From: Fibrobacterota bacterium
Lineage (GTDB): Bacteria; Fibrobacterota; Chitinivibrionia; Chitinivibrionales; JANQEN01
Assembly: GCA_030619215.1 (NCBI GenBank)
Contig: JAUXBV010000246.1
Coordinates: 1 to 5,849 of the forward strand
Reading direction: 5' to 3'
DNA length: 5,849 bases
Below, piece after piece: positions 1 to 5,849 of the stretch (position 1 is the first letter of the stretch; each line of letters starts with the position of its first letter). Below the pieces are notes generated by a model. That model was given only the letters and a program-made list of their open reading frames with translations, did no database searches and was not told where the DNA came from. The position numbers and the translations under genes were made by a program.

Positions 1-765
1 AACTCTAATCTCTGCAATCAGGAAATAAAACGAGATGAACATGATAACGATTCGTCCGGTTATAGACCCGGTTTCTGCAATAACCTTTTGTAAAAAAATA
101 GTTGCTATTGCAAGTAAAGATACTATACCCCAGGCGGTTATATACTCAATAGCACCTTTTGATATTAATGGAATAACGATATGCGGGCTGGTCTTGATAA
201 TTGCGTCAGGGATTGAGTGGGCTATGCTGGCAGATGCAAAGGCCATTGGAAAATATACCCAGCCGAGAATAAATAAAAATATACCGGCTATATCAGGAGG
301 GCTGCCTCCGTGTATAATAAATACATAGAATATATACGGAGCGGTAGAAATAATCAGCACTGCCAGTGTCTTTACAAGGGGCGTGAGGAAAGAGCTGATG
401 CGGAAAACGGGAAATTCAGGCGCATCTTCCTTTTCTTCTACACTGTTTACGATAATATCCATCAGGTAACCGCACAGGTACCCGGCTGGCAGGCCACCCA
501 CGACAAGCCAAAACAGCAGTGAAAAGGCAACCTGTTTCAATAAAACAAAGAAGATCGAGCCTGTTATCAGTATAGCAAGGTTGTTTCCTCTGAAAGGATA
601 TATAACGGCACTGGTCAGTTCGCGGAGGAGTGGTTTCACTTGCGGTTTGTGAAGATTCGGGTTGTAGCACTTATTGCAGATATATTTATCGCCGACTTTA
701 TATACTCTGTTACCGGGAACTTCTTTCCTGCACTGTGCGCACGTTACCCCGCTGAAAAAATTCAA
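1..765 (-). CDS. Zinc-ribbon-headed polytopic membrane protein (partial, C-terminus outside window)
   Basis: This gene reads leftward off the window, so only its first 255 codons are visible. I place the start at TTG (765-763), because a clean AAGGAA Shine-Dalgarno sequence lies 7 nt upstream, an in-frame TAG closes the frame shortly further upstream, and no ATG or GTG is available. The head carries two CxxC pairs (Cys9/Cys12 and Cys30/Cys33), the spacing of a small zinc ribbon or LIM-like finger. It is followed by a basic linker and then hydrophobic stretches at roughly residues 62-77, 79-105, 127-150, 157-180, 206-229 and 236-252. A short acidic loop with the motif DAPEFPVF (about residues 114-121) sits between membrane segments. 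This layout resembles Yip1/DUF4013-type membrane proteins carrying an N-terminal zinc ribbon, but that assignment is from memory of the families and is unconfirmed. A cytoplasmic zinc finger tethered to the inner membrane is the likely topology. No enzymatic motif is visible and the function is unknown. It is divergent from the barrel gene, about 800 bp away. Confidence 0.82.
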   Translation of the reverse strand, partial: MNFFSGVTCAQCRKEVPGNRVYKVGDKYICNKCYNPNLHKPQVKPLLRELTSAVIYPFRGNNLAILITGSIFFVLLKQVAFSLLFWLVVGGLPAGYLCGYLMDIIVNSVEEKEDAPEFPVFRISSFLTPLVKTLAVLIISTAPYIFYVFIIHGGSPPDIAGIFLFILGWVYFPMAFASASIAHSIPDAIIKTSPHIVIPLISKGAIEYITAWGIVSLLAIATIFLQKVIAETGSITGRIVIMFISFYFLIAEIRV

Positions 766-772
766 TAGGCAC

Positions 773-778
773 TTCCTT
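773..778 (-). promoter_or_regulatory. Shine-Dalgarno site deciding a TTG start
   Basis: On the minus strand AAGGAA lies 7 nt before the TTG at 765-763. It decides the start of the zinc-ribbon membrane protein. A second in-frame TTG a few codons upstream has no comparable site. Confidence 0.6.
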
Positions 779-830
779 GTATGTAATACCAATAAACCAC
801 TGTAAATCTACAATCCCACCAATTTACTAC

Positions 831-840
831 TTATCGATAA
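831..840. repeat. Perfect 10-bp palindrome TTATCGATAA
   Basis: This self-complementary sequence lies 66 bp upstream of the TTG start of the zinc-ribbon membrane protein, a position where an operator would be expected. A 6-bp inverted repeat (GTAAAT 802-807 and ATTTAC 822-827) lies between it and the gene. Perfect palindromes of this size occur by chance in AT-rich DNA, so the regulatory role is only a possibility. Confidence 0.3.
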
Positions 841-946
841 TTAAATTTTCACATAAAAGGTAACAATAATCAAGAAAAGAATTCAGAGACGGAGAGAAAA
901 TATTAATATATGATTCTGCCGGTTTAATCAAATTTTACTAAAGAAA

Positions 947-1006
947 ATGGCTGAATTTGGCAAAAAGAAACAATTGTTTTTAAAAAAAGGTTATGGAAAA
1001 ATGTAA
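947..1006 (+). CDS. Possible 19-residue cationic small ORF (doubtful)
   Basis: An ATG at 947 opens 19 codons ending in TAA at 1004-1006. The peptide begins MAEFGKKKQ and ends GYGKM. It contains six lysines and almost no acid, so it would be strongly basic. The region before the ATG (AAAGAAA) is at best a poor ribosome binding site. The ORF overlaps a 12-bp palindrome at 968-979. The length is well within chance expectation for any sequence, and I know no family matching it. I list it only because the composition is biased and it stands in an otherwise empty gap. It is probably not a gene. Confidence 0.15.
   Translation: MAEFGKKKQLFLKKGYGKM
968..979. repeat. Perfect 12-bp palindrome AAACAATTGTTT, followed by TTTTTAAAAA
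   Basis: AAACAATTGTTT reads the same on both strands and runs directly into a second overlapping palindrome, TTTTTAAAAA (977-986). The pair could be a dimeric repressor site in the divergent gap. About one 12-bp palindrome is expected by chance in a window this long, and more in AT-rich DNA, so the evidence is weak. Confidence 0.25.
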
Positions 1007-1086
1007 GGGGAATGTTTTTATTTAATTTTTTGTCTCCGTCTACAGAATCCGCAACTAAAAACATAAACATAATTAACATAACCGTA

Positions 1087-1103
1087 TTTTAAAACGTTTA
1101 AAA
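1087..1103. repeat. Inverted repeat TTTTAAA-ACG-TTTAAAA next to AAAAGGAG
   Basis: Seven-base arms flank a 3-base centre. The right arm merges with an AAAAGGAG sequence that looks like a strong Shine-Dalgarno site at 1100-1107, yet no ATG, GTG or TTG follows at usable distance; the first is a TTG at 1137. The combination may be an operator, or the relic of a lost gene start. Confidence 0.25.
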
Positions 1104-1225
1104 GGAGAATTCCTTAGTTCCGCATACTAGTTCAGGTTGAGAAAATTTGTCTATACAGCGAATAAAAACCCGAAAAACACACTAAAAAAACCAGTTATTG
1201 ATTTTATTGAACATATATTTCGTAA

Positions 1226-1238
1226 CTTGGTGTATTTG
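1226..1238 (+). repeat. 13-base sequence CTTGGTGTATTTG, copy 1
   Basis: The same 13 bases occur on the minus strand at 5788-5776, just upstream of the exported propeller-like gene. Here the copy lies in the gene-free gap, 326 bp before the barrel gene, preceded by TATATT six bases upstream. A single 13-base match in a window this size is near chance expectation. Confidence 0.25.
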
Positions 1239-1393
1239 CGTACAAAAAATCACAAATCACGAAGATTTAAGTACTTTTTCAAGGTGGTTGGTATGTATTT
1301 TCATTACACCCTGTCCTTTACCGATTTTAATATCTTTTTGCGTTAAACACTCACCATTAGTGGAACCTGAAGTGAAAAACCAATATATCTGGT

Positions 1394-1448
1394 TTTAGTC
1401 GCTTTTTAAATTCAGATACTATTGGGAATACTGCTGTATCAGTGTAAT
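1394..1448 (+). promoter_or_regulatory. Weak sigma70-like promoter candidates for the barrel gene
   Basis: Two overlapping candidates are visible. TTTAGT (1394-1399) and TACTAT (1417-1422) are separated by 17 bp and would start transcription near 1429. TTGGGA (1422-1427) and TGTAAT (1443-1448) are separated by only 15 bp and would start near 1455. Only the first would include all of the leader structure at 1448-1517. Neither is close to consensus, and the true promoter could lie further upstream. Confidence 0.2.
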
Positions 1449-1517
1449 GACGAGGGGGGTCGTTACTAACACAAGGGATACATGTGCAGTTGGCGTGCAT
1501 ATAGATACCCACCCCCC
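1448..1517 (+). promoter_or_regulatory. Nested inverted repeats: possible structured mRNA leader
   Basis: Three sets of complementary arms are nested within 70 nt, ending about 46 nt before the barrel gene's start. The outer stem is GGGGGGT (1454-1460) with ACCCCCC (1511-1517), 7 bp. Inside it are GGG (1475-1477) with CCC (1508-1510), extendable by TA/TA after a one-base bulge. The inner hairpin is ATGTGCA (1482-1488) with TGCATAT (1496-1502), 7 bp including one G-U pair and a 7-nt loop. A competing hairpin, TGACGA (1448-1453) with TCGTTA (1460-1465), would leave the six Gs as its loop. It matches no riboswitch class I can recall. Folding is inferred by eye. Confidence 0.35.
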
Positions 1518-1551
1518 ACATAAAGAAGTGTATTCAAAAGTGAAGAGATAC

Positions 1552-1556
1552 GGGGA
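1552..1556 (+). promoter_or_regulatory. Shine-Dalgarno GGGGA for the barrel-TPR gene
   Basis: GGGGA ends 7 nt before the ATG at 1564. It supports that start over the in-frame ATG at 1447, which would add 39 hydrophilic residues ahead of the signal peptide. Its four Gs could pair with the C-tract at 1512-1517, which may matter for control of translation. Confidence 0.55.
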
Positions 1557-1563
1557 ATACTCA

Positions 1564-4020
1564 ATGAAAATCACCCAAATAATAAAAGCATTAAGTTGTT
1601 TTTTTATAATTGCCGGATCCTGCTATACATCGGTACAGGGGCCGTATTATGATGACGTTCGCGCATTAGGTATGGGAAATACCACAGTCTCCGTTACCAC
1701 TGACAGGACTGCAATATTTCACAATCCTGCCGGTTTATGTTTAATAAAGGACAAGGCTCAGATATCTTTTACACCTATTGCCTTTTCTATTGACGGAGTC
1801 TTTTTTTCATTGCTTGATCAAATGATTATACATGGTCATAAACTCGAGGACCTGGCTTTAATTGATGATGAATTTATTGACATGATCAATAAATACGACG
1901 GGCAATGGGTTGGCCTTGAATATATTCCTGAAGTTACCGTTGCTACAAAGAGAATGGGCTTTGGAATGTATAGTGTTTTTCCGATTGGCGTTAGAATCGA
2001 ATCGGGCCATTTAATTCCGAAACTTGTGCTTCGCGGGCAGAGGGACCTGGTTTTTACCTGGAGTGTAGGCTTCCCCCTTCGCTCTGAAAATAACTACGGC
2101 GGCATATCTATAGAATATTTACAGCGTACACCGCTGGAAATGATGACGACTTACTCGGAAACCTTTCATTTATTTAATGAAATATCAGAGAGCCCTTTAG
2201 GTATCATCGGCGATTATTCCAAGATAAAGCATGGGGTCAGCCTGGACGTTGGTTTCATGCATAATTTAAAGAATGGATTCAGGCTTGCCTGGGATGTAAA
2301 GGATGTTCTCGGCATAGTGGGCGGTAGTTTTGTTGTTCCTCCACAGGTTGACCTGGGTTGCGCATATTATTTCCCGCAGGTAGAGAGAGTGAAGGCTATT
2401 AGAAATCTTATTCTTGCTTTTGAGATAACCAATGTTTTTGGTATTGAGCCAATAACTGAAAAATATGAACAGTTTTTAAAGAAGATGCATTTTGGCGCTG
2501 AGCTTGATTTGAATTATGTAGCTCTTCGACTTGGCCTTAGCCAGGGCTACCCTACGGCCGGATTTGGGCTCAGGTTCGGCATGTTCAAAGCTGATTACAG
2601 CTTTTTTACGGAAGAGCTTGGTTATTATGCAGGACAGCTGCCTAAGAATAAACACATTCTGGCATTGGGTATAGAGATCAACGTACCGGATGAAAAGGCA
2701 CAGCGTGCCAATATACAACTGGGCAATCTTTACAATAAAGCCATGACCTTATACAGCCAGGGGAAATACTACGAGGCACTTTATATCTATGGAGAAATTC
2801 TTACCGACTATCCCGAGTTTTTTAAGAATGACTGGGTGCAGCTTTATTACAGCCTCTGCCAGGAATATATGGACATGAGAGAAATCGCAAAGGTAAACTT
2901 TATCAAGACGAGGAGAAGATACTCGAAAAGCGATGTGGTACCCTATTCTGCACTTGGCGTCATGCGTCTTCACTATCGCAACGGTAAGAGCAGTAGCGTT
3001 GCCAAAATGTTTAAATATTTAAATACCCCCCAGACACCGGATTCATTAAAATATCATGCCTACTATTACCAAGGGGAGCAATACCTGCGGGATGGAGAGT
3101 ATCAGAAAGCTATAGAAATTTTAAGAAACATCCCGGAAAAGCATCCCGAATACATTTTTGCACAACACTCACTGGCTGTTACATACGCCTTAAATGATGA
3201 GATAAACTCAGTACCTGATGTGCTTTACAACATCATTCAAATGACTCCGGAAAACAAGGAAGAGGAAGAGGTTATTAACAGGTCGCTGGTCTTTTTCGGG
3301 TATATATTCTATGAAGGCCTTGGAGGACAAAAGCGTCAATTCTCAAATGCTGTTGCTGCGCTCAGAAAAGTTCCTGAGACCAGCTACTATTATGAGGATG
3401 CACTTCTCGGCCTTGCATGGTGCGGCGCTTCAGCCAGCCAGTGGGAGGACTGCTTAAACGCCTGTAAAACACTCAGAACGGTGAGTAAGAAAAAAGTCAT
3501 TCACTTTGAGACATTATTACTTGAAGCTTATATCAAAATATTGCATCAGGAGTATGAAGAGGCCCTGTCTATTCTTTCCGATGCGGAAAAAGAGATAAAG
3601 GCCCTGGGGCCACCGTCCAAATCTGAGAAAAATGCCTCTGTACTTGAGTATGGTAATAAACGTAAGGCTTATGATAAAACAGCTTCCGAAATAAACAGGA
3701 TTGCATTAACGAAACAAACTTCATCAACGAAAAAACAGATTGACAGCCTCAGGACCCCGCAGGTTGACCAGAAAAACAAGTTGAAAGAATTATCCATATT
3801 TTTTGATGAATTTGAAAGGCGGTCGTTTTTCGCAAGAAACATTGAAAAGGTTCGTTTTGATATAGAATTCGCCCTTATTAAGACTGAAAAAATCATAAAC
3901 CAGAAAGCATTTGAAAGAAAAGTAAAAAAAGAGGTCAAAGAGGCAAAACAGATCGACGATGAAATGAAAAAGCTTGAGGAAGAATTGAAAACGCTGGAAA
4001 AAGATAAGAAAAAAGAGTAA
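1564..4020 (+). CDS. TraF/PorV-like outer-membrane barrel fused to TPR repeats and a coiled coil
   Basis: This 818-residue exported protein has three visible parts. Residues 1-26 form a Sec signal peptide (KITQIIKA, then a hydrophobic core), probably cut after SVQG; an imperfect lipobox (AGSC, Cys20) makes a lipoprotein an alternative. Residues 27-373 look like an outer-membrane barrel of the TraF/PorV/FadL-like kind: ALGMGNTTVSV at 34-44, IFHNPAGL at 51-58, and the late motif LRLGLSQGYPTAGFGLRFG (321-339), followed by alternating strands ending ILALGIEI. Residues 384-680 hold about eight TPR-like units, clearest at 386-419 (GKYYEAL), 496-530 (GEYQKAIEIL), 607-640 and 646-678 (EYEEALSIL). From about 700 the protein is charged and helical, and the last 35 residues (784-818) are a Lys/Glu coiled coil. 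The family usually ends with the barrel, so the C-terminal half is an addition. The TPR part would sit in the periplasm or at the surface as a scaffold. The substrate or partner is unknown. It stands alone and is convergent with the next gene at 62 bp; I see no hairpin terminator between them. Confidence 0.85.
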   Translation: MKITQIIKALSCFFIIAGSCYTSVQGPYYDDVRALGMGNTTVSVTTDRTAIFHNPAGLCLIKDKAQISFTPIAFSIDGVFFSLLDQMIIHGHKLEDLALIDDEFIDMINKYDGQWVGLEYIPEVTVATKRMGFGMYSVFPIGVRIESGHLIPKLVLRGQRDLVFTWSVGFPLRSENNYGGISIEYLQRTPLEMMTTYSETFHLFNEISESPLGIIGDYSKIKHGVSLDVGFMHNLKNGFRLAWDVKDVLGIVGGSFVVPPQVDLGCAYYFPQVERVKAIRNLILAFEITNVFGIEPITEKYEQFLKKMHFGAELDLNYVALRLGLSQGYPTAGFGLRFGMFKADYSFFTEELGYYAGQLPKNKHILALGIEINVPDEKAQRANIQLGNLYNKAMTLYSQGKYYEALYIYGEILTDYPEFFKNDWVQLYYSLCQEYMDMREIAKVNFIKTRRRYSKSDVVPYSALGVMRLHYRNGKSSSVAKMFKYLNTPQTPDSLKYHAYYYQGEQYLRDGEYQKAIEILRNIPEKHPEYIFAQHSLAVTYALNDEINSVPDVLYNIIQMTPENKEEEEVINRSLVFFGYIFYEGLGGQKRQFSNAVAALRKVPETSYYYEDALLGLAWCGASASQWEDCLNACKTLRTVSKKKVIHFETLLLEAYIKILHQEYEEALSILSDAEKEIKALGPPSKSEKNASVLEYGNKRKAYDKTASEINRIALTKQTSSTKKQIDSLRTPQVDQKNKLKELSIFFDEFERRSFFARNIEKVRFDIEFALIKTEKIINQKAFERKVKKEVKEAKQIDDEMKKLEEELKTLEKDKKKE

Positions 4021-4082
4021 TCAAGCCGGGGAAACGTCCGCGAGTAAAGTTGTAATATAAATTGAGCACAGCCACCCGAATA

Positions 4083-5756
4083 TCAATCAGTCAGGCACCT
4101 CACCCACTGCAGGAAGTTATGGTTTTCAGAATTAGACTCGTAGTCAAGTTCAACAATCGGGCTGTCTTTTGATGCTACGATAATATCCAGCCTTTCCTCG
4201 TAATGCTGGCGGTTAAAGATAAACCTGTTGACAAATGTGCCGTTGGATTTAAAAATCAGGACCTCGGCATAGTCTTCACAGTCGACACGAACAACCATTT
4301 CACCGTTTTTGCGCGACGCCAGAATGCGGGCACATAAGATCTTCTCACCGGGCGGATAGTTAAATGACCTGACAATCATCCACGGTGCCTTCAGGATAAT
4401 GCCGTAGGGGCAGGTTACCGAGGGATTCCTGGCTAATTTATCAAAAATGCCGCGTAATTTTCTTGGAACACCATTGCGGCCCCTTACCAGTTTTTTCTTA
4501 ATATCCTCGTTCTGAGCCCGGGAAATATAGCAGACATAGCCGCCCTTTTTAAGGTGTGACTCTTTTGCCTGTATATATTTTTTCGTTTTCGGTTCAACCA
4601 GGGTAATTTTGGGAATTGAAAAGTTACCCTCTGGTTTTACTTTACAGTCTAATTCAACCGGAACATATTCAATGCATTTTTCATCGGTAAAAAGATCTCC
4701 AAGCTCAGGTGGTGTTTCGCAGGGAAAAGCTTTATAGATATAGTATGCCCGTTTTCGTACGTCAATTCTTTTCTTCTCATAATCGATGGTGCCGTAATAC
4801 ACATTCCCGGTTTTACCGACTGCAGGCAGGAAAACATTCCGCTTCACTTTTTTTACCGTATAATAGGTATCCTCATCCTCACCGATTATTACATCCATGT
4901 TTTCCGACTGTAAGATTGTATCGGTATAAAGGATATTACCGGCCTGGTCAAAAACAAAATATGTCTGAAAATCCTCCTCTTCCCTGGTACCGCCACGGAC
5001 CGTAACGGCTGAGTACAAACAGTTATTATCATGGGTATATATTTGTAACGGTTTCAAAGTCTGCATCCTCTGTAAATCTTTTCCAAACTTCATTCCCGGG
5101 AAAATTGATTTGTATTTGTCGCCTTTGACATTAACAATCGGTGAGGATGACGAATAATATTTATCCACCGACCACCAATTGTCTCCGTTATCCATCGAAG
5201 TAAAACCGACAAGACGCGGTATGGCACAGAAGCATTCCAGCATATCATCGGTTATGGAGTTAAAAGCAAGGTTGTACACCTGTTTATTTTTTGTTTCTTT
5301 AAAGAATTTATAACCGGTTTCGCTTAGAGGCGCCCTTCCACGCTTGAAAAGCTTCTTTTCATATAATGTTGTGGGATGCTTGCCGTGGGATTTGTCCTTG
5401 TAATACAACACAGTGGAAGGATTTATTGGAAATGCACATATCATTCTATCAGGGTTATTTTCCGACATGCCCTTATTACTTTTAAAAACCGAATAGGAAT
5501 CAACAATACGTCCTTTTTGATTATAGAGCACATACCCGTACTTGGAATAAAAAAGAAGATTGTCATCCTTCATTATTACAGGGCCCGACAAAGCATCATT
5601 TATCCTTTCAACCTTGTTTATATTAAAGAGGCTCTGTTTTGAGGCGTCATTAATAAGGGGAATGGTAAACAGCAGCGTGTCAAAAGCTAACTGGGCATAT
5701 AACGGCAGAGCGCAGAGAATTATGGAAAAAACAGAGAAAACAATTTTATTCATCAT
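4083..5756 (-). CDS. Exported protein of unknown family with Asp-box and propeller-like strands
   Basis: I do not recognise this 557-residue protein. The start is ATG at 5756-5754, the first of two adjacent ATGs; an in-frame TTG two codons earlier is possible, and the ribosome site (AGG 10 nt upstream) is poor. Residues 1-21 are a signal peptide (MMNK, hydrophobic core, LYA cut before Gln22). The mature part is beta-rich. SMDNGDNW at 187-194 fits the Asp-box pattern SxDxGxxW found in sialidase-type and other beta-propellers, but only one copy is evident. Short 'turn-then-strand' units such as YNQKGRIVDSY (about 78-88), FDQAGNILYTD (about 269-279) and FKSNGTFVNRF (about 502-512) also resemble propeller blades. 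There is no membrane anchor after the signal peptide and no lipobox. The mature chain has 12 cysteines, several outside any obvious motif, which is many for an exported protein. A periplasmic or secreted propeller-like binding protein is the best guess. No catalytic residues can be named. Confidence 0.8.
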   Translation of the reverse strand: MMNKIVFSVFSIILCALPLYAQLAFDTLLFTIPLINDASKQSLFNINKVERINDALSGPVIMKDDNLLFYSKYGYVLYNQKGRIVDSYSVFKSNKGMSENNPDRMICAFPINPSTVLYYKDKSHGKHPTTLYEKKLFKRGRAPLSETGYKFFKETKNKQVYNLAFNSITDDMLECFCAIPRLVGFTSMDNGDNWWSVDKYYSSSSPIVNVKGDKYKSIFPGMKFGKDLQRMQTLKPLQIYTHDNNCLYSAVTVRGGTREEEDFQTYFVFDQAGNILYTDTILQSENMDVIIGEDEDTYYTVKKVKRNVFLPAVGKTGNVYYGTIDYEKKRIDVRKRAYYIYKAFPCETPPELGDLFTDEKCIEYVPVELDCKVKPEGNFSIPKITLVEPKTKKYIQAKESHLKKGGYVCYISRAQNEDIKKKLVRGRNGVPRKLRGIFDKLARNPSVTCPYGIILKAPWMIVRSFNYPPGEKILCARILASRKNGEMVVRVDCEDYAEVLIFKSNGTFVNRFIFNRQHYEERLDIIVASKDSPIVELDYESNSENHNFLQWVRCLTD

Positions 5757-5775
5757 GATCAATAAGCCTGTTTTT

Positions 5776-5788
5776 CAAATACACCAAG
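5776..5788 (-). repeat. 13-base sequence CTTGGTGTATTTG, copy 2
   Basis: This is the second copy of the 13-base sequence seen at 1226-1238. It lies at the predicted transcription start of the exported propeller-like gene, with TATATT eight bases upstream on the same strand. Both copies are intergenic and have the same orientation relative to the gene that follows, which is suggestive but not conclusive. Confidence 0.25.
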
Positions 5789-5794
5789 GTATTA

Positions 5795-5822
5795 TTAATA
5801 TAGTGAATGTAATGTTTTGCAA
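5795..5822 (-). promoter_or_regulatory. Candidate promoter of the exported propeller-like gene
   Basis: On the minus strand TTGCAA (5822-5817) and TATTAA (5800-5795) are 16 bp apart, each matching four of six sigma70 consensus bases. Transcription would start near 5788, about 30 nt before the ATG, which is a normal leader length. An overlapping TATATT (5802-5797) has a 14-bp spacer and fits less well. Confidence 0.35.
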
Positions 5823-5849
5823 GCAGGTTTGGGGTGTGGTTTTTAAGCC

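Larger units (their letters stand above)
766..1563. other. Long AT-rich divergent intergenic region without a convincing gene
   Basis: About 800 bp separate two divergently read genes. All six frames are broken by stops. The longest open stretches (69 codons from a TTG at 1137, and an overlapping one of 66 codons from a TTG at 1198, both on the plus strand) lack Shine-Dalgarno sites, overlap each other and have low-complexity composition, so I do not call them. The stretch is much richer in A and T than the flanking genes. It holds palindromes at 831-840, 968-979 and 1087-1103, a 7-bp tandem repeat (AAATCAC twice, 1247-1260), a 19-codon ORF at 947-1006, and nested inverted repeats at 1448-1517. 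No tRNA-like or known riboswitch pattern was recognised. It may hold the promoters of both genes plus an unrecognised RNA, or decayed sequence. Confidence 0.6.

Noticed and set aside
886..1041. Distant inverted repeat AGACGGAGA (887-895) and TCTCCGTCT (1033-1041)
   Set aside because: About one 9-bp inverted match is expected by chance in an 800-bp stretch, and the 137-bp spacing gives no plausible structure or element ends.
1262..1306. Minus-strand short frame reading MKIHTNHLEKVLKSS, resembling the start of FlgM-like anti-sigma factors
   Set aside because: It is only 15 codons, and the likeness to FlgM is too short to be more than chance. No continuation in another frame was seen.
1137..1398. 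Two overlapping plus-strand open frames (69 and 66 codons) starting at TTG 1137 and TTG 1198
   Set aside because: They overlap in different frames, lack Shine-Dalgarno sites, start with TTG and have low-complexity Lys/Phe-rich translation typical of AT-rich non-coding DNA.
1362..1505. Minus-strand frame of 47 codons beginning MHANCTCIPC across the leader region
   Set aside because: It has no recognisable domain, its only ribosome-site candidate is the G-tract complementary to the leader stem, and it ends without any coding-like continuation.
1447..1563. Upstream in-frame extension of the barrel gene from ATG 1447
   Set aside because: The added 39 residues are hydrophilic and precede an otherwise normal signal peptide. 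The ATG at 1564 has the Shine-Dalgarno site.
4021..4082. Search for a bidirectional terminator between the convergent genes
   Set aside because: No GC-rich hairpin followed by a T-run was found on either strand in the 62-bp gap.
4649..5005. Open frames on both strands inside the exported propeller-like gene (62 and 98 codons)
   Set aside because: They are shadows of the long minus-strand gene, with no independent ribosome site or domain.
1..5849. CRISPR array, insertion sequence, integrase, tRNA or toxin-antitoxin module
   Set aside because: No regularly spaced repeats, transposase or recombinase motifs, terminal inverted repeats with target duplications, tRNA cloverleaf or paired small genes were seen.

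Overview
The window most resembles a chromosomal segment of a Gram-negative (two-membrane) bacterium with moderately AT-rich DNA. Two of its three genes encode exported proteins: one outer-membrane barrel of the TraF/PorV/FadL-like type and one Sec-exported protein with a signal peptide ending in LYAQ. Long barrel proteins with the 'GMG...NPAGL' signature, together with signal peptides ending in AQ, are common in Fibrobacterota/Chitinispirillia, Spirochaetota and other FCB-type bacteria. The exact phylum cannot be fixed from this sequence, and no rRNA, tRNA or housekeeping gene helps.

Layout: (1) Positions 1-765, minus strand: 255 N-terminal residues of a gene that runs off the left edge. It starts at TTG behind a good Shine-Dalgarno site and encodes a CxxC-CxxC zinc-ribbon-like head followed by about six membrane segments. 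(2) Positions 766-1563: an AT-rich divergent gap of about 800 bp with no convincing gene. It holds several perfect or near-perfect palindromes, a doubtful 19-codon ORF, weak promoter-like sites and, just before the next gene, a nested inverted-repeat structure that could be an RNA leader. (3) Positions 1564-4020, plus strand: an 818-residue exported protein with an N-terminal TraF/PorV-like outer-membrane beta-barrel, about eight TPR-like helical repeats and a charged coiled-coil tail. (4) Positions 4083-5756, minus strand and convergent with the previous gene: a 557-residue Sec-exported protein of unknown family with one Asp-box and several propeller-like strand motifs. (5) Positions 5757-5849: the upstream region of that gene, with a weak promoter.

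The three genes are all transcribed separately (divergent, then convergent), so there is no operon evidence that they act together. All appear to concern the cell envelope. The barrel-TPR fusion would place a protein-interaction scaffold next to the outer membrane. The propeller-like protein may be periplasmic or secreted. No mobile element, CRISPR array, integrase, toxin-antitoxin pair or clear defence gene was seen. The points most worth checking are the fused barrel/TPR/coiled-coil architecture, the potential structured leader at 1448-1517, and the unassigned cysteine-containing exported protein.
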